This document shows, one piece after another, positions 6,833 to 13,836 of a DNA stretch of 20,872 nucleotides (the stretch's first letter is position 1; each line of letters starts with the position of its first letter). The position numbers were made by a program, and so were the translations under genes. Location of the stretch: assembly GCA_037132135.1 (NCBI GenBank), contig JBAXPR010000067.1:1-20872 (forward strand), written 5' to 3'. A model generated the notes under the pieces. The model saw nothing but the letters and a program-made list of their open reading frames with translations. It had not been told where the DNA came from and did no database searches. The DNA is from BOG-933 sp037132135. Lineage in GTDB: Bacteria > Pseudomonadota > Alphaproteobacteria > Azospirillales > Azospirillaceae.

Positions 6833-8326
6833 ATGACCACCGCCGCGCCGCCCGTGATCGTCTGGTTCCGCCGCGATCTCCGTCTGGCCGACAATCCGGC
6901 CCTCGCCGAGGCCGCCGCGTCCGGCCGGCCGGTGATCCCGGTCTATCTCCACGACCCCGAGGCCGCCGGCGCCTGGAGCGACGGCGCCGCCAGCCGCTGG
7001 TGGCTGCACCACGCCCTCGGCGCGCTGGCCGAGGCCCTCGACCGTGCCGGGGCGCCGCTGCTGCGACTCCGCGGGCCGGCCGGGCCGGTGCTGGCCGATC
7101 TCGCCGCCGCCACCGGAGCCGAGCAGGTGCTGTGGAACCGCCGGATCGAGCCCTGGGCGGTGCGGCAGGAGGCCGAGGTCTGCCGCCGGCTCGCCGGCCG
7201 GGGCATCGGTTGCCGCTCGTTTCTGGCCTCGCTGCTGTTCGAGCCCGGCTCCATCCTCAACCGTGCCGGCGCCCCGTTCAAGGTCTTCACCCCGTTCTGG
7301 CGGGCCTGTCTCGCCGCCCCGCCGCCGCCCCGGCCGCTGCCGGCGCCGGCCCGGCTGCGTCCCGCCGCGGCGCTCCCCGGAAGCGAGGCGCTGGCGGCGT
7401 GGCGGCTGCTGCCGACGGCGCCCGACTGGTCGGCCGGGCTGCGGCGGACCTGGCAGCCGGGCGAGGATGCGGCGCTGCGGCGGCTGGCCGGTTTTCTCGA
7501 CGACACCCTCCTTGAGTATGGTCAGGGCCGCGACCGGCCCGGGCGGGATCAGACCTCGCGGCTGTCGCCCCACCTGCAGTTCGGCGAACTCAGCCCGCGC
7601 CAACTCTTCCACGCCACCGCCGGTGCCGGCCCGTCGGCCGGCGCCGAGCGTTTTCTGGCGGAACTGGGCTGGCGCGAGTTCTCGGCCCACCTGCTCCATC
7701 AACACCCCGATCTGCCCGAACGGCCGCTGCGTCCGGAGTTCGAGGGCATGGCCTGGCGCTGCGACTCCGAAGCCCTCGAGGCCTGGCGGCACGGCCGCAC
7801 CGGCTATCCGCTGGTCGATGCCGGCATGCGCCAGCTCTGGGCCACCGGCTGGATGCACAACCGGGTGCGGATGGTGGCCGCCTCGTTTCTGGTCAAGGAC
7901 CTGCTGATCTCGTGGCGCGAGGGCGAGGCATGGTTCTGGGACACCCTGGTCGATGCCGATCTCGCCAGCAATGCCGCCAGCTGGCAGTGGGTGGCCGGCT
8001 GCGGCGCCGATGCCTCGCCCTTCTTCCGGGTCTTCAATCCCGTCCTCCAGGGCGAAAAATTCGATGCCGACGGCGCCTATGTCCGGCACTGGTGCCCCGA
8101 GTTGGCCGCCCTGCCCGACCGCTGGCTGCATCAGCCCTGGCGGGCTCCGGCCGAGACCCTGCGCCGGGCCGGGGTGACGCCGGGACAGAGCTGCCCGGCA
8201 CCGCTGGTGGCCCACGACGAAAGCCGCCGCCGGGCGCTGGCGGCCTTCGCCGCCCTGAAAGGCGCGAGACAATCCCGCGGGACAGCGGACCCCGGCGATG
8301 ACAAGACCGCCAAAGACGACGAATGA
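6833..8326 (+). CDS. phrB: Deoxyribodipyrimidine photolyase, class I CPD type
   Basis: This enzyme repairs cyclobutane pyrimidine dimers using blue light and FADH-. The ~497-residue product opens with IVWFRRDLRLADNPAL, the start of the antenna-chromophore (DNA_photolyase) domain (about 8-165). The FAD-binding domain occupies about 275-475, with TSRLSPHLQFGELSPR, LAELGWREFSAHLL, GYPLVDAGMRQLWATGWMHN and ASWQWVAGCGADASPFFRVF. The last block matches the class I signature usually read as TGTDAAPYFRIFNP, here with GCGADASPFF. I preferred the ATG at 6833, with GGGAAG upstream, to the TTG three bases earlier. The C-terminal ~30 residues after FAALKGA are charged and unconserved. Cryptochrome-like relatives are an alternative, but the full repair signature favours photolyase. 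Confidence 0.95.
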   Translation: MTTAAPPVIVWFRRDLRLADNPALAEAAASGRPVIPVYLHDPEAAGAWSDGAASRWWLHHALGALAEALDRAGAPLLRLRGPAGPVLADLAAATGAEQVLWNRRIEPWAVRQEAEVCRRLAGRGIGCRSFLASLLFEPGSILNRAGAPFKVFTPFWRACLAAPPPPRPLPAPARLRPAAALPGSEALAAWRLLPTAPDWSAGLRRTWQPGEDAALRRLAGFLDDTLLEYGQGRDRPGRDQTSRLSPHLQFGELSPRQLFHATAGAGPSAGAERFLAELGWREFSAHLLHQHPDLPERPLRPEFEGMAWRCDSEALEAWRHGRTGYPLVDAGMRQLWATGWMHNRVRMVAASFLVKDLLISWREGEAWFWDTLVDADLASNAASWQWVAGCGADASPFFRVFNPVLQGEKFDADGAYVRHWCPELAALPDRWLHQPWRAPAETLRRAGVTPGQSCPAPLVAHDESRRRALAAFAALKGARQSRGTADPGDDKTAKDDE

Positions 8327-8624
8327 GGCCGGATCACGGACAGGATGCCCGGCACCGCCCGGAGTATTCGCCGAGTCCGGCTGCGACTGCCGCCCGACCA
8401 TGCCGGCCGGCGTTTTTTGCCCGGACAAAAGCCGCCAAGCACGATGTACCGCGGCTCCAGGCAAATAAAGGATTGTTGGACTGAATTTATTGTCGGTCGT
8501 AACGGCGCAGAATCAGCGGACGCCGACTTGTGGTGACACCGCAAGCCGTATTATGAATATTGCTGTTGTTCCCGGCATCGGTCGACGCTATACCAGAGGC
8601 ATCACCTTAATGGAGGACATTGAC
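8327..8624 (+). promoter_or_regulatory. 298-bp regulatory gap upstream of the MucR/Ros-like gene
   Basis: I see no convincing gene in this gap. After the terminator-like T-run it turns AT-rich, unlike its surroundings. AATAAA (8464-8469) and TTTATT (8486-8491) form an inverted repeat. TTGTGG (8528-8533) and TATTAT (8549-8554, spacer 15) or TTATGA (spacer 17) make a weak promoter candidate. MucR/Ros proteins are known to bind AT-rich sites with TA steps and to repress their own genes, so autoregulation here is plausible; it is inferred. Confidence 0.4.
8389..8418 (+). terminator. Possible intrinsic terminator after the photolyase gene
   Basis: A GC-rich self-complementary stretch, GCCGGCCGGC (8402-8411), lies at the end of a GC-rich segment that can fold with the upstream GCCGCCC, and is followed directly by TTTTTT (8413-8418). 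The stem is not unique, so this is a modest call. Confidence 0.35.
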
Positions 8625-9032
8625 ATGGCGACCGCGAGTCAAGAAGAACTGATGGAACTGACCGGCCAAATCGTGGCCGCCTATCTCTCGCGGACTGTGG
8701 TTCAGCCCGCCGACGTACCGGCCCTGATCAGCACGGTTCACCAGTCCCTGACTCTGCTTGGCCAGCCCCGCGAGCCGGTCGAGGCGGCCGTCGAGTTGAA
8801 GCCCGCGGTGCCGATCAAGAAGTCGGTGTTCCCCGACCACATCGTCTGCCTCGAAGACGGCAAGAAGCTCAAGATGCTCAAGCGCCATCTGGCCTCGTCC
8901 TATGGCCTCACGCCCGACGAGTACCGGAGCAAATGGGGGCTTGCCGCCGATTACCCGATGGTCGCGCCGAATTACGCCAAGGCCCGCTCGGATCTGGCCT
9001 TGAAGTTCGGCCTCGGCCGGCGGGCGGGGTAA
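8625..9032 (+). CDS. MucR/Ros-family transcriptional regulator with incomplete zinc site
   Basis: Ros/MucR proteins are small alphaproteobacterial DNA-binding regulators of polysaccharide, motility and virulence genes. The 135-residue product has the family layout: an N-terminal oligomerisation helix region (ELTGQIVAAYLSRTVVQPADVPALI), then the finger domain DHIVCLEDGKKLKMLKRHL and GLTPDEYRSKWGLAADYPMV, ending APNYAKARSDLALKFGLGRR. Of the four zinc ligands of Ros (C-x2-C, H, H), Cys75 and His88 are present. The second Cys is Asp78, as in several MucR proteins, but the final His is replaced (HLASSYG: Ser92, Tyr93). A zinc-independent fold has been described for some Ros homologues. The ATG at 8625 is chosen because GGAGG precedes it by 8 nt; the ATG at 8610 overlaps that site. 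Confidence 0.9.
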   Translation: MATASQEELMELTGQIVAAYLSRTVVQPADVPALISTVHQSLTLLGQPREPVEAAVELKPAVPIKKSVFPDHIVCLEDGKKLKMLKRHLASSYGLTPDEYRSKWGLAADYPMVAPNYAKARSDLALKFGLGRRAG

Positions 9033-9097
9033 CCGCGTCGGACCTCCGGGGCGACCGGACCCGCCGCCGTCACTCTGACCTCCTGGAAAGTCCCGTC

Positions 9098-10171
9098 ATG
9101 ACCACCCTGTTCAGTCCGCTCGCAATCGGCACGCTTACGGTTCCGAACCGCATTTTCATGGCGCCGCTGACCCGCTGCCGGGCCGACGCCGACCATGTGC
9201 CGACCCCCCTGATGGCCGAATACTATGCCCAGCGCGCCAGCGCCGGGCTGATCATCGCCGAGGCGACGATGGCCATCGAGGGCCACTCGGCGTTCTGGAT
9301 GGAGCCCGGAATCTATTCCGCCGCCCAGATCGCCGGCTGGCGGCAGACCACCGATGCCGTCCACGGTGCCGGCGGCCGGATTTTCCTCCAGATCTGGCAC
9401 GGCGGCCGGGCCTGCCATCCCCTGCTCAACAACGGCGTTCAACCGGTGGCGCCGAGTCCGGTCGCGATCGTCGGCGACGAAGTCCACACCCCGGAGGGCA
9501 AGCGGCCCTACGTGGTGCCGCGCGCCCTCGGCGACGACGAACTGCCTGGCATCGTTGACGGCTTCCGCCGGGCAGCGGCCAACGCCAAGGCCGCCGGCTT
9601 CGACGGCATCGAGATCCATGGCGCCAACGGCTACCTGCTCGACCAGTTTCTCCGCGACGGCACCAATAAACGTCAGGGCCCCTACGGCGGCCCGGTCGAA
9701 AACCGGGCACGGCTGCTGTTCGAAGTTCTCGAAGCCAGTTGCGAGGTCTGGGGCAGCGGCCGGGTCGGCCTCCGCATCTCGCCGCTCAACAGCTACAACA
9801 GCATGATCGACAGCGACCCGGTTGGGCTGTCCCAATGGCTGGCTGGCCGCCTTGCCGCCTTCAACCTCGCCTATCTTCATGTCATGCGGGGGGATTTCTT
9901 TCAGCAGCAGAGCGGCGACATCCTGACTCCGATCCGGGCCGGCTACCCTGGCGTCCTGGTCGGCAACATGGGCTACAGTGCCGGGGAGGCCGAAAGCGCG
10001 CTCGCCTCGGGCCAGCTGGACGCCGTCGCGTTTGGCACCGGTTTTCTGGCCAACGCCGACCTGCCGGCCCGAATTATGACACGATCTCCGCTCAATCTGC
10101 CCGACCCAGCCACCTTCTACACCCCGGGACCGAAGGGCTATACCGATTATCCAAGCCTGACGAACACCTGA
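9098..10171 (+). CDS. Old Yellow Enzyme-family alkene reductase (NemA-like)
   Basis: This is an FMN-dependent NAD(P)H oxidoreductase that reduces activated C=C bonds (N-ethylmaleimide, enones) and often nitro-esters; cytosolic. The 357-residue TIM barrel starts LFSPLAIGTLTVPNRIFMAP with LTRCRAD (FMN-contacting Thr25). It contains LQIWHGGR, the substrate-binding pair in EIHGANGYLLDQFLRDGTNK (His174, Asn177), YGGPVENRARLLFEV, GLRISP and the phosphate-binding end VLVGNMGY and AVAFGTGFLANADLP. The ATG at 9098 follows GGAAAG. Family members are often induced by electrophile stress through a TetR or LysR regulator; none is adjacent here. A DUF1993 gene follows 31 bp later and may be co-transcribed. 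Confidence 0.93.
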   Translation: MTTLFSPLAIGTLTVPNRIFMAPLTRCRADADHVPTPLMAEYYAQRASAGLIIAEATMAIEGHSAFWMEPGIYSAAQIAGWRQTTDAVHGAGGRIFLQIWHGGRACHPLLNNGVQPVAPSPVAIVGDEVHTPEGKRPYVVPRALGDDELPGIVDGFRRAAANAKAAGFDGIEIHGANGYLLDQFLRDGTNKRQGPYGGPVENRARLLFEVLEASCEVWGSGRVGLRISPLNSYNSMIDSDPVGLSQWLAGRLAAFNLAYLHVMRGDFFQQQSGDILTPIRAGYPGVLVGNMGYSAGEAESALASGQLDAVAFGTGFLANADLPARIMTRSPLNLPDPATFYTPGPKGYTDYPSLTNT

Positions 10172-10202
10172 TCGGGGTCCAGCAACAAAGAGAAGAGAGT
10201 CC

Positions 10203-10709
10203 ATGCCGATCACCCTCTATCAGGCGTCCATACCGGTCTTTCAGACCATGCTGACGAATCTCTCGGGGATTCTGGTCAAGGCCGCCGCCTATGCCGAGGC
10301 GAAGAAGGTCGACCCGGCGGTATTGCTGGCGACCCGGATTTTCCCCGACATGTTTCCGCTCAGCCGTCAGGTTCAGATTGCCGCCGACTTCGCCAAAGGC
10401 GCCGGCGCCCGTCTGGCCGGCGTCGAGGTCCCGAGCTTCCCCGATTATGAAACGACTTTCGGCGAACTGCAGGTCCGGCTGGAAAAAACCCAGGCTTTTC
10501 TGGCCACCCTGCGAGCCGACCAGATCGACGGCAGCGAGGCCCGGCCGATCACGATCCGCGGCCATGGCCTGGAACTGCAGTTCAAGGGCCAGGACTATCT
10601 GACCGGCTTCGCCCTGCCCAACTTCTATTTCCACCTGACCGCCGCCTACGCGATTCTGCGCATGTGCGGTGTCGAACTGGGCAAGACGGATTTTCTCGGC
10701 CCGGTCTGA
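10203..10709 (+). CDS. DUF1993 family protein
   Basis: This 168-residue protein is of the DUF1993 family (PF09351), which shares the four-helix DinB-like fold; function unknown. Recognisable stretches are LYQASIPVFQTMLTNLSGIL at the start, RIFPDMFPLSRQVQIAADFAKGAGARLAG in the middle (about 45-75) and LPNFYFHLTAAYAILRMCGVELGK at the end, with HLTAAYAILR the usual C-terminal family helix. The ATG follows GAAGAGAG. It is separated by 31 bp from the reductase gene upstream and probably shares its transcript. Confidence 0.88.
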   Translation: MPITLYQASIPVFQTMLTNLSGILVKAAAYAEAKKVDPAVLLATRIFPDMFPLSRQVQIAADFAKGAGARLAGVEVPSFPDYETTFGELQVRLEKTQAFLATLRADQIDGSEARPITIRGHGLELQFKGQDYLTGFALPNFYFHLTAAYAILRMCGVELGKTDFLGPV

Positions 10710-10749
10710 GCCGGCAACGGCGGCCCGGCCCCGATCCCGCCCGGCCCGC

Positions 10750-10767
10750 GAACCGCCCGCGCGGTTC
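10750..10767 (+). terminator. Perfect hairpin after the DUF1993 gene, possible terminator
   Basis: GAACCGC (10750-10756) and GCGGTTC (10761-10767) form a perfect 7-bp stem with a 4-nt loop, 41 bp after the DUF1993 stop. Only a weak T-run (TCTTGG) follows, so efficiency is doubtful. It falls between this operon and the methyltransferase gene and would separate them. Confidence 0.4.
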
Positions 10768-10829
10768 TCTTGGGCTATCCCGGGGACCGGGGCTTTGCTA
10801 CTCTCTCCCGCGAGGGAGGAAGGCCAGCC

Positions 10830-12497
10830 ATGGGAGAGGGCCTGACGGTCCGGAAGGCTCGGGGCGCGTTCTTCACGCCGCCCGAGATCACCCGGTTCAT
10901 CAGCGATTGGGCGGTGCGCACACCCGCCGACGCCGTGCTCGAGCCGTCCTGCGGCGAGGCGGCGTTTCTGCTTGCCGCCGGCCGCCGGCTCTCGGAGCTG
11001 GGCGGGGCCGGAGCCGCGCGCCTGCATGGCATCGAGATCCACGAGCCTTCGGCCGAGCGGGGGCGGACGGCGCTGCGCCGGGCCGGCTTCAACGCCGCCA
11101 TCGGGGTCTGCGACTTCTTCGACTACCCCCCGACCCCGGGCTTCGACGCCGTGGTCGGCAACCCGCCCTATATCCGCTATCAGCAGTTTCGCGGTGAGGC
11201 CCGCGGCAAGTCGCTGGAGGCGGCGCTCGCCGGCGGCGTCCGCCTGACCGGACTGGCCAGTTCCTGGGCTGCCTTCGTAATCCACGCCAGCCAGTTCCTC
11301 AAGCCCGAGGGCCGGCTCGGTCTGGTGCTGCCCGCCGAGTTGCTGAGCGTCAACTACGCCGCCGAGGTCCGGCGGTTTCTGCTCCGGCGCTTTTCCCGGG
11401 TGCGGCTGGTGATGTTCGACACCCGCGTCTTTCCTGACGTGCTGGAAGAGGTGGTGCTGCTGCTGGCCGAGGGCAGCGGCGGCGCCGCCAGTTTCGAGGT
11501 CTTCCAGGCCCGCGACCTCGCCGAGCTGACCCGCCTCGATACCCATGCCTGGACCGGCTTCGACCTCGGCGCCATCGACAAATGGACGCCGGCCCTGCTG
11601 TCACAGGCGTCGTTCGGGGTCTATCAGGCGCTGTGCCGCCAGGGCGCCTTTTCGCCTCTGCTGGGTTGGGGCGAGACCTATCTCGGGGCCGTCACCGGCG
11701 CCAACGGCTTCTTTGCCGTCACCGAGGCCGAGGCGGTCGCCCGCCGGCTGCCCCGGCAGGATCTGCTGCCGATTTCGCCGCCGGGGGCACGCCATCTCTC
11801 GGGTCTCAGCTTCTCCCCGGCCCAGTGGCAGGCGCTCCGGGATGGCGGCGGCCGCTGCTGGCTTTTTTATCCCCATGCCGCAACGCCGGGTGCCGCCGCC
11901 CGCCGCCTGATCGCCCAGGGCGAGCGCGACAAGGTTGATCTGGCCTACAAATGCCGGGTGCGCAAGCCCTGGTGGCGGGTGCCGCTGGTCGCCCGGCCCG
12001 ACCTGATCCTGACCTACATGAACCACGACCGGCCGCGGCTGGTCAGCAATGCCGCGGACGTCCACATCATCAACTCGGTCTATGGCGTCACCCTCCACCC
12101 GGCGCTGCGCGAGGCGGGCCGGGTGCTGCTGCCGCTGGCCGCGCTCAACAGCGTCACCCTGCTCGGCGCCGAAATGGTCGGGCGGGCCTATGGCGGCGGC
12201 CTGCTCAAGCTGGAACCGCGCGAGGCCGATACCCTGCCCGTGCCCCCCCCCGATGCCCTCGCCACCCTGGCGCCCCAGTTGGAGGCGCTGCGGGCACCGG
12301 TGCTGGCCGCGCTCGGCCGGGGTGAAACGGCCCGGGCGGTCGACCTCGTCGACGAGGTCGTGCTGAGCCGGCCGCTCGGACTCGGGCCGGACGAGCTTCG
12401 GGTGCTGCGCGAGGCCCGCGCCTTTCTCTTTGCCCGCCGGGTCGGGCGCGGCCGGATGCTGCCCGCGGCCAGGGACGAGAGCCATGGCCCGGATTGA
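10830..12497 (+). CDS. N6-adenine DNA methyltransferase, gamma-class Type II (Eco57I/TaqI-like)
   Basis: This is a SAM-dependent enzyme expected to methylate adenine in a specific DNA site. The 555-residue protein has the gamma-class order: motif X ARGAFFTPPE (10-19), motif I LEPSCGEAAFL (37-47), motif II LHGIEIHE, motif III GVCDFFDYP, and motif IV NPPY (111-114) in FDAVVGNPPYIRYQQF. A helicase-free C-terminal half, with YKCRVRKPWWRVPLV and DLILTYMNHDRPRLV, is the type that carries target recognition in Eco57I/PstI-like methylases. The ATG at 10830 follows GGAGG. The start of a second gene, the putative nuclease, lies inside its 3' end (14-bp overlap). There is no controller gene. NPPY also occurs in RNA and protein methyltransferases, but the length and C-terminal domain favour DNA. 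Confidence 0.88.
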   Translation: MGEGLTVRKARGAFFTPPEITRFISDWAVRTPADAVLEPSCGEAAFLLAAGRRLSELGGAGAARLHGIEIHEPSAERGRTALRRAGFNAAIGVCDFFDYPPTPGFDAVVGNPPYIRYQQFRGEARGKSLEAALAGGVRLTGLASSWAAFVIHASQFLKPEGRLGLVLPAELLSVNYAAEVRRFLLRRFSRVRLVMFDTRVFPDVLEEVVLLLAEGSGGAASFEVFQARDLAELTRLDTHAWTGFDLGAIDKWTPALLSQASFGVYQALCRQGAFSPLLGWGETYLGAVTGANGFFAVTEAEAVARRLPRQDLLPISPPGARHLSGLSFSPAQWQALRDGGGRCWLFYPHAATPGAAARRLIAQGERDKVDLAYKCRVRKPWWRVPLVARPDLILTYMNHDRPRLVSNAADVHIINSVYGVTLHPALREAGRVLLPLAALNSVTLLGAEMVGRAYGGGLLKLEPREADTLPVPPPDALATLAPQLEALRAPVLAALGRGETARAVDLVDEVVLSRPLGLGPDELRVLREARAFLFARRVGRGRMLPAARDESHGPD

Positions 12498-13221
12498 CGA
12501 TCTCCTGGCCGGAGTGCTGGCCGAGCTGCCGGCCAAGCCCGAGGATGACGCCCGTCAGGCCGACAAGAAGGCCTACAGTGAACGGGTTTCCAAGCTGCTG
12601 GCCCTGGCCTTCGGCGAGGAGCTGCGCCGCCGCGGCATGCCCGAGGCCCGGCCCAGCCCGCCCGGCACGCTCGGCGACTCGGGAGCCGAGCGGCGCATCG
12701 CCGGCGGCATCGGCGCCAAGAAGGTCGATGTCACCTGGGCGACCGAGGAATGCGGCCTGATCCTCGGAATTTCGATCAAGACCATCAATTTCCGCGACGC
12801 CAAGACCCGTAATTTCCAGAAAAACCTGACCAACCGCCGCGCCGACATGCTGATGGAGGCGGTGACGCTCCATCGCCGCTTCCCCTATGCCGTGCTCGCC
12901 GGCTTCTTCTTTCTGGACAAGGAGGCGGCCAGCGACGGCACCGACAAGCGGCGCTCGACCCTGCTCAACGCCCACGCCCGTCTGCGCCTCTTTACCGGCC
13001 GCAACGACCCCGCCGGCCGCGACGAGCAATACGAAAAGCTCTATCTGGTGCTGCTCGACAGCTCGGGCGCGGCGCCGCCACTCCAGGCCTGGGAGGTCGG
13101 CAAACCCGGCCAGCCGGTCGCCCTCGACGAGATTTTCACCGGCCTCGCCGATCTGGTCGCCGAACGCAATCCCGACTTCTACGAGGCCCTCGACGGCTGT
13201 CTCGGCCGGGCCTCGGCATAG
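12484..13221 (+). CDS. Putative restriction endonuclease paired with the methyltransferase
   Basis: This 245-residue cytosolic protein has no sequence family I can name. Its place as the second gene of a two-gene unit, starting 14 bp before the methyltransferase stop, suggests the restriction partner. A PD-(D/E)XK-like core can be read as KKVDVTW (Asp82), then 14 residues, then GISIKTINF (Ser97-Ile-Lys99), with the acidic residue of the ExK pair replaced by Ser. The next block, NFQKNLTNRRADMLMEAVTL followed by HRRFPYAVL, is strikingly polar then hydrophobic and looks like the conserved heart of a family. Catalysis, cut site and even nuclease activity are inferred. Alternatives are a specificity or accessory subunit. 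The ATG is preceded by GGGACGAGAG, a weak ribosome binding site, consistent with coupled translation. Confidence 0.6.
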   Translation: MARIDDLLAGVLAELPAKPEDDARQADKKAYSERVSKLLALAFGEELRRRGMPEARPSPPGTLGDSGAERRIAGGIGAKKVDVTWATEECGLILGISIKTINFRDAKTRNFQKNLTNRRADMLMEAVTLHRRFPYAVLAGFFFLDKEAASDGTDKRRSTLLNAHARLRLFTGRNDPAGRDEQYEKLYLVLLDSSGAAPPLQAWEVGKPGQPVALDEIFTGLADLVAERNPDFYEALDGCLGRASA

Positions 13222-13229
13222 CTGGCATC

Positions 13230-13271
13230 CCCGCCGCCGGCGCGCCGACAGGCGGGTCAGCCATTCTTTTT
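13230..13271 (+). terminator. Terminator-like structure after the putative endonuclease gene
   Basis: CCCGCC (13230-13235) pairs with GGCGGG (13251-13256) around the internal palindrome CGGCGCGCCG, and a TTTTT run follows at 13267-13271. The T-run starts about 11 nt after the stem, longer than usual for an intrinsic terminator, so the call is modest. Confidence 0.35.
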
Positions 13272-13326
13272 GGCCCGCACCGGAGGTATAACGGCGCTCA
13301 CCCGGACCGGGCAAAGGGGGACCACC

Positions 13327-13764
13327 ATGAGCCGACGTCGCATCGCCGCCGTCTGTGCCGTACTGATGCTGGCCACCGGCCCTGCGGGCGCCGGTGAAGG
13401 CGGCATCGGGCTCGGTGAAGTCTTCGGCTTCAGCGCCGACGACCAGACCAACCTCACGGTCACCGATCGCGAACTGGGCAGCCTCGGCTGTATCATCGCC
13501 GGAGCCGGAACCGGAGTCGCCGCGGTGCTGTTCGGCGGCGTCGCGATCATCGCCACCCGCGGCCAGGGCGCCGCCACCGCAACCACCGTCGCCGTGCCGG
13601 TGCTCGCCGCGACCATGACCGCCGCCTGCGCCTTCGGCTCCCAGGCCGCACCGGGCTTCGCCTGGCTGCGGCGCAACGCCGACGTCCTGCTGGGCAAGGT
13701 CATCAACACCATCCCCGCCGACCCGCTGGTCAAGGTGCTGCCGGGGATCAAGCCCGGCCCCTGA
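13327..13764 (+). CDS. Small exported or membrane protein of unknown function
   Basis: This is a 145-residue protein I do not recognise. It starts with a signal-peptide-like segment, MSRRRIAAVCAVLMLATG, followed by PAGAGEGG, with a likely cleavage after AGA. Two Gly/Ala-rich hydrophobic stretches follow (LGCIIAGAGTGVAAVLFGGV about 55-75 and VAVPVLAATMTAACAFGSQA about 85-105), then FAWLRRNADVLLGKVINTIP. Two Cys in the mature part could form a disulphide or be buried in helices. The layout suggests a small inner-membrane or periplasmic protein. The start follows GGGGG by 6 nt. It lies between the putative nuclease and the coiled-coil gene with no evident link to either. Confidence 0.65.
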   Translation: MSRRRIAAVCAVLMLATGPAGAGEGGIGLGEVFGFSADDQTNLTVTDRELGSLGCIIAGAGTGVAAVLFGGVAIIATRGQGAATATTVAVPVLAATMTAACAFGSQAAPGFAWLRRNADVLLGKVINTIPADPLVKVLPGIKPGP

Positions 13765-13836
13765 CGGCGTCGCGGCGATTCGGAATCCGGCCGAAGGGCC
13801 GACCAGGACTCGCCAGCCGGTTCGGGTTGAGCTATC

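Noticed and set aside
6713..8464. 583-codon open frame on the minus strand opposite the photolyase gene
   Set aside because: Gly/Pro/Arg/Gln-rich translation with no recognisable fold, and the photolyase on the other strand is unmistakable.
8345..8536. 63-codon open frame in the gap after the photolyase gene
   Set aside because: No ribosome binding site, crosses a T-run and AT-rich promoter-like DNA, and the peptide has no sensible composition or motif.
10830..12497. Reading the NPPY methyltransferase as a HemK/PrmC-type or RNA methyltransferase
   Set aside because: Those are much shorter. Here the FTPP motif X at the N-terminus, the long C-terminal half with the RKPWWRVP-type block, and the overlapping downstream gene fit a Type II DNA methyltransferase.
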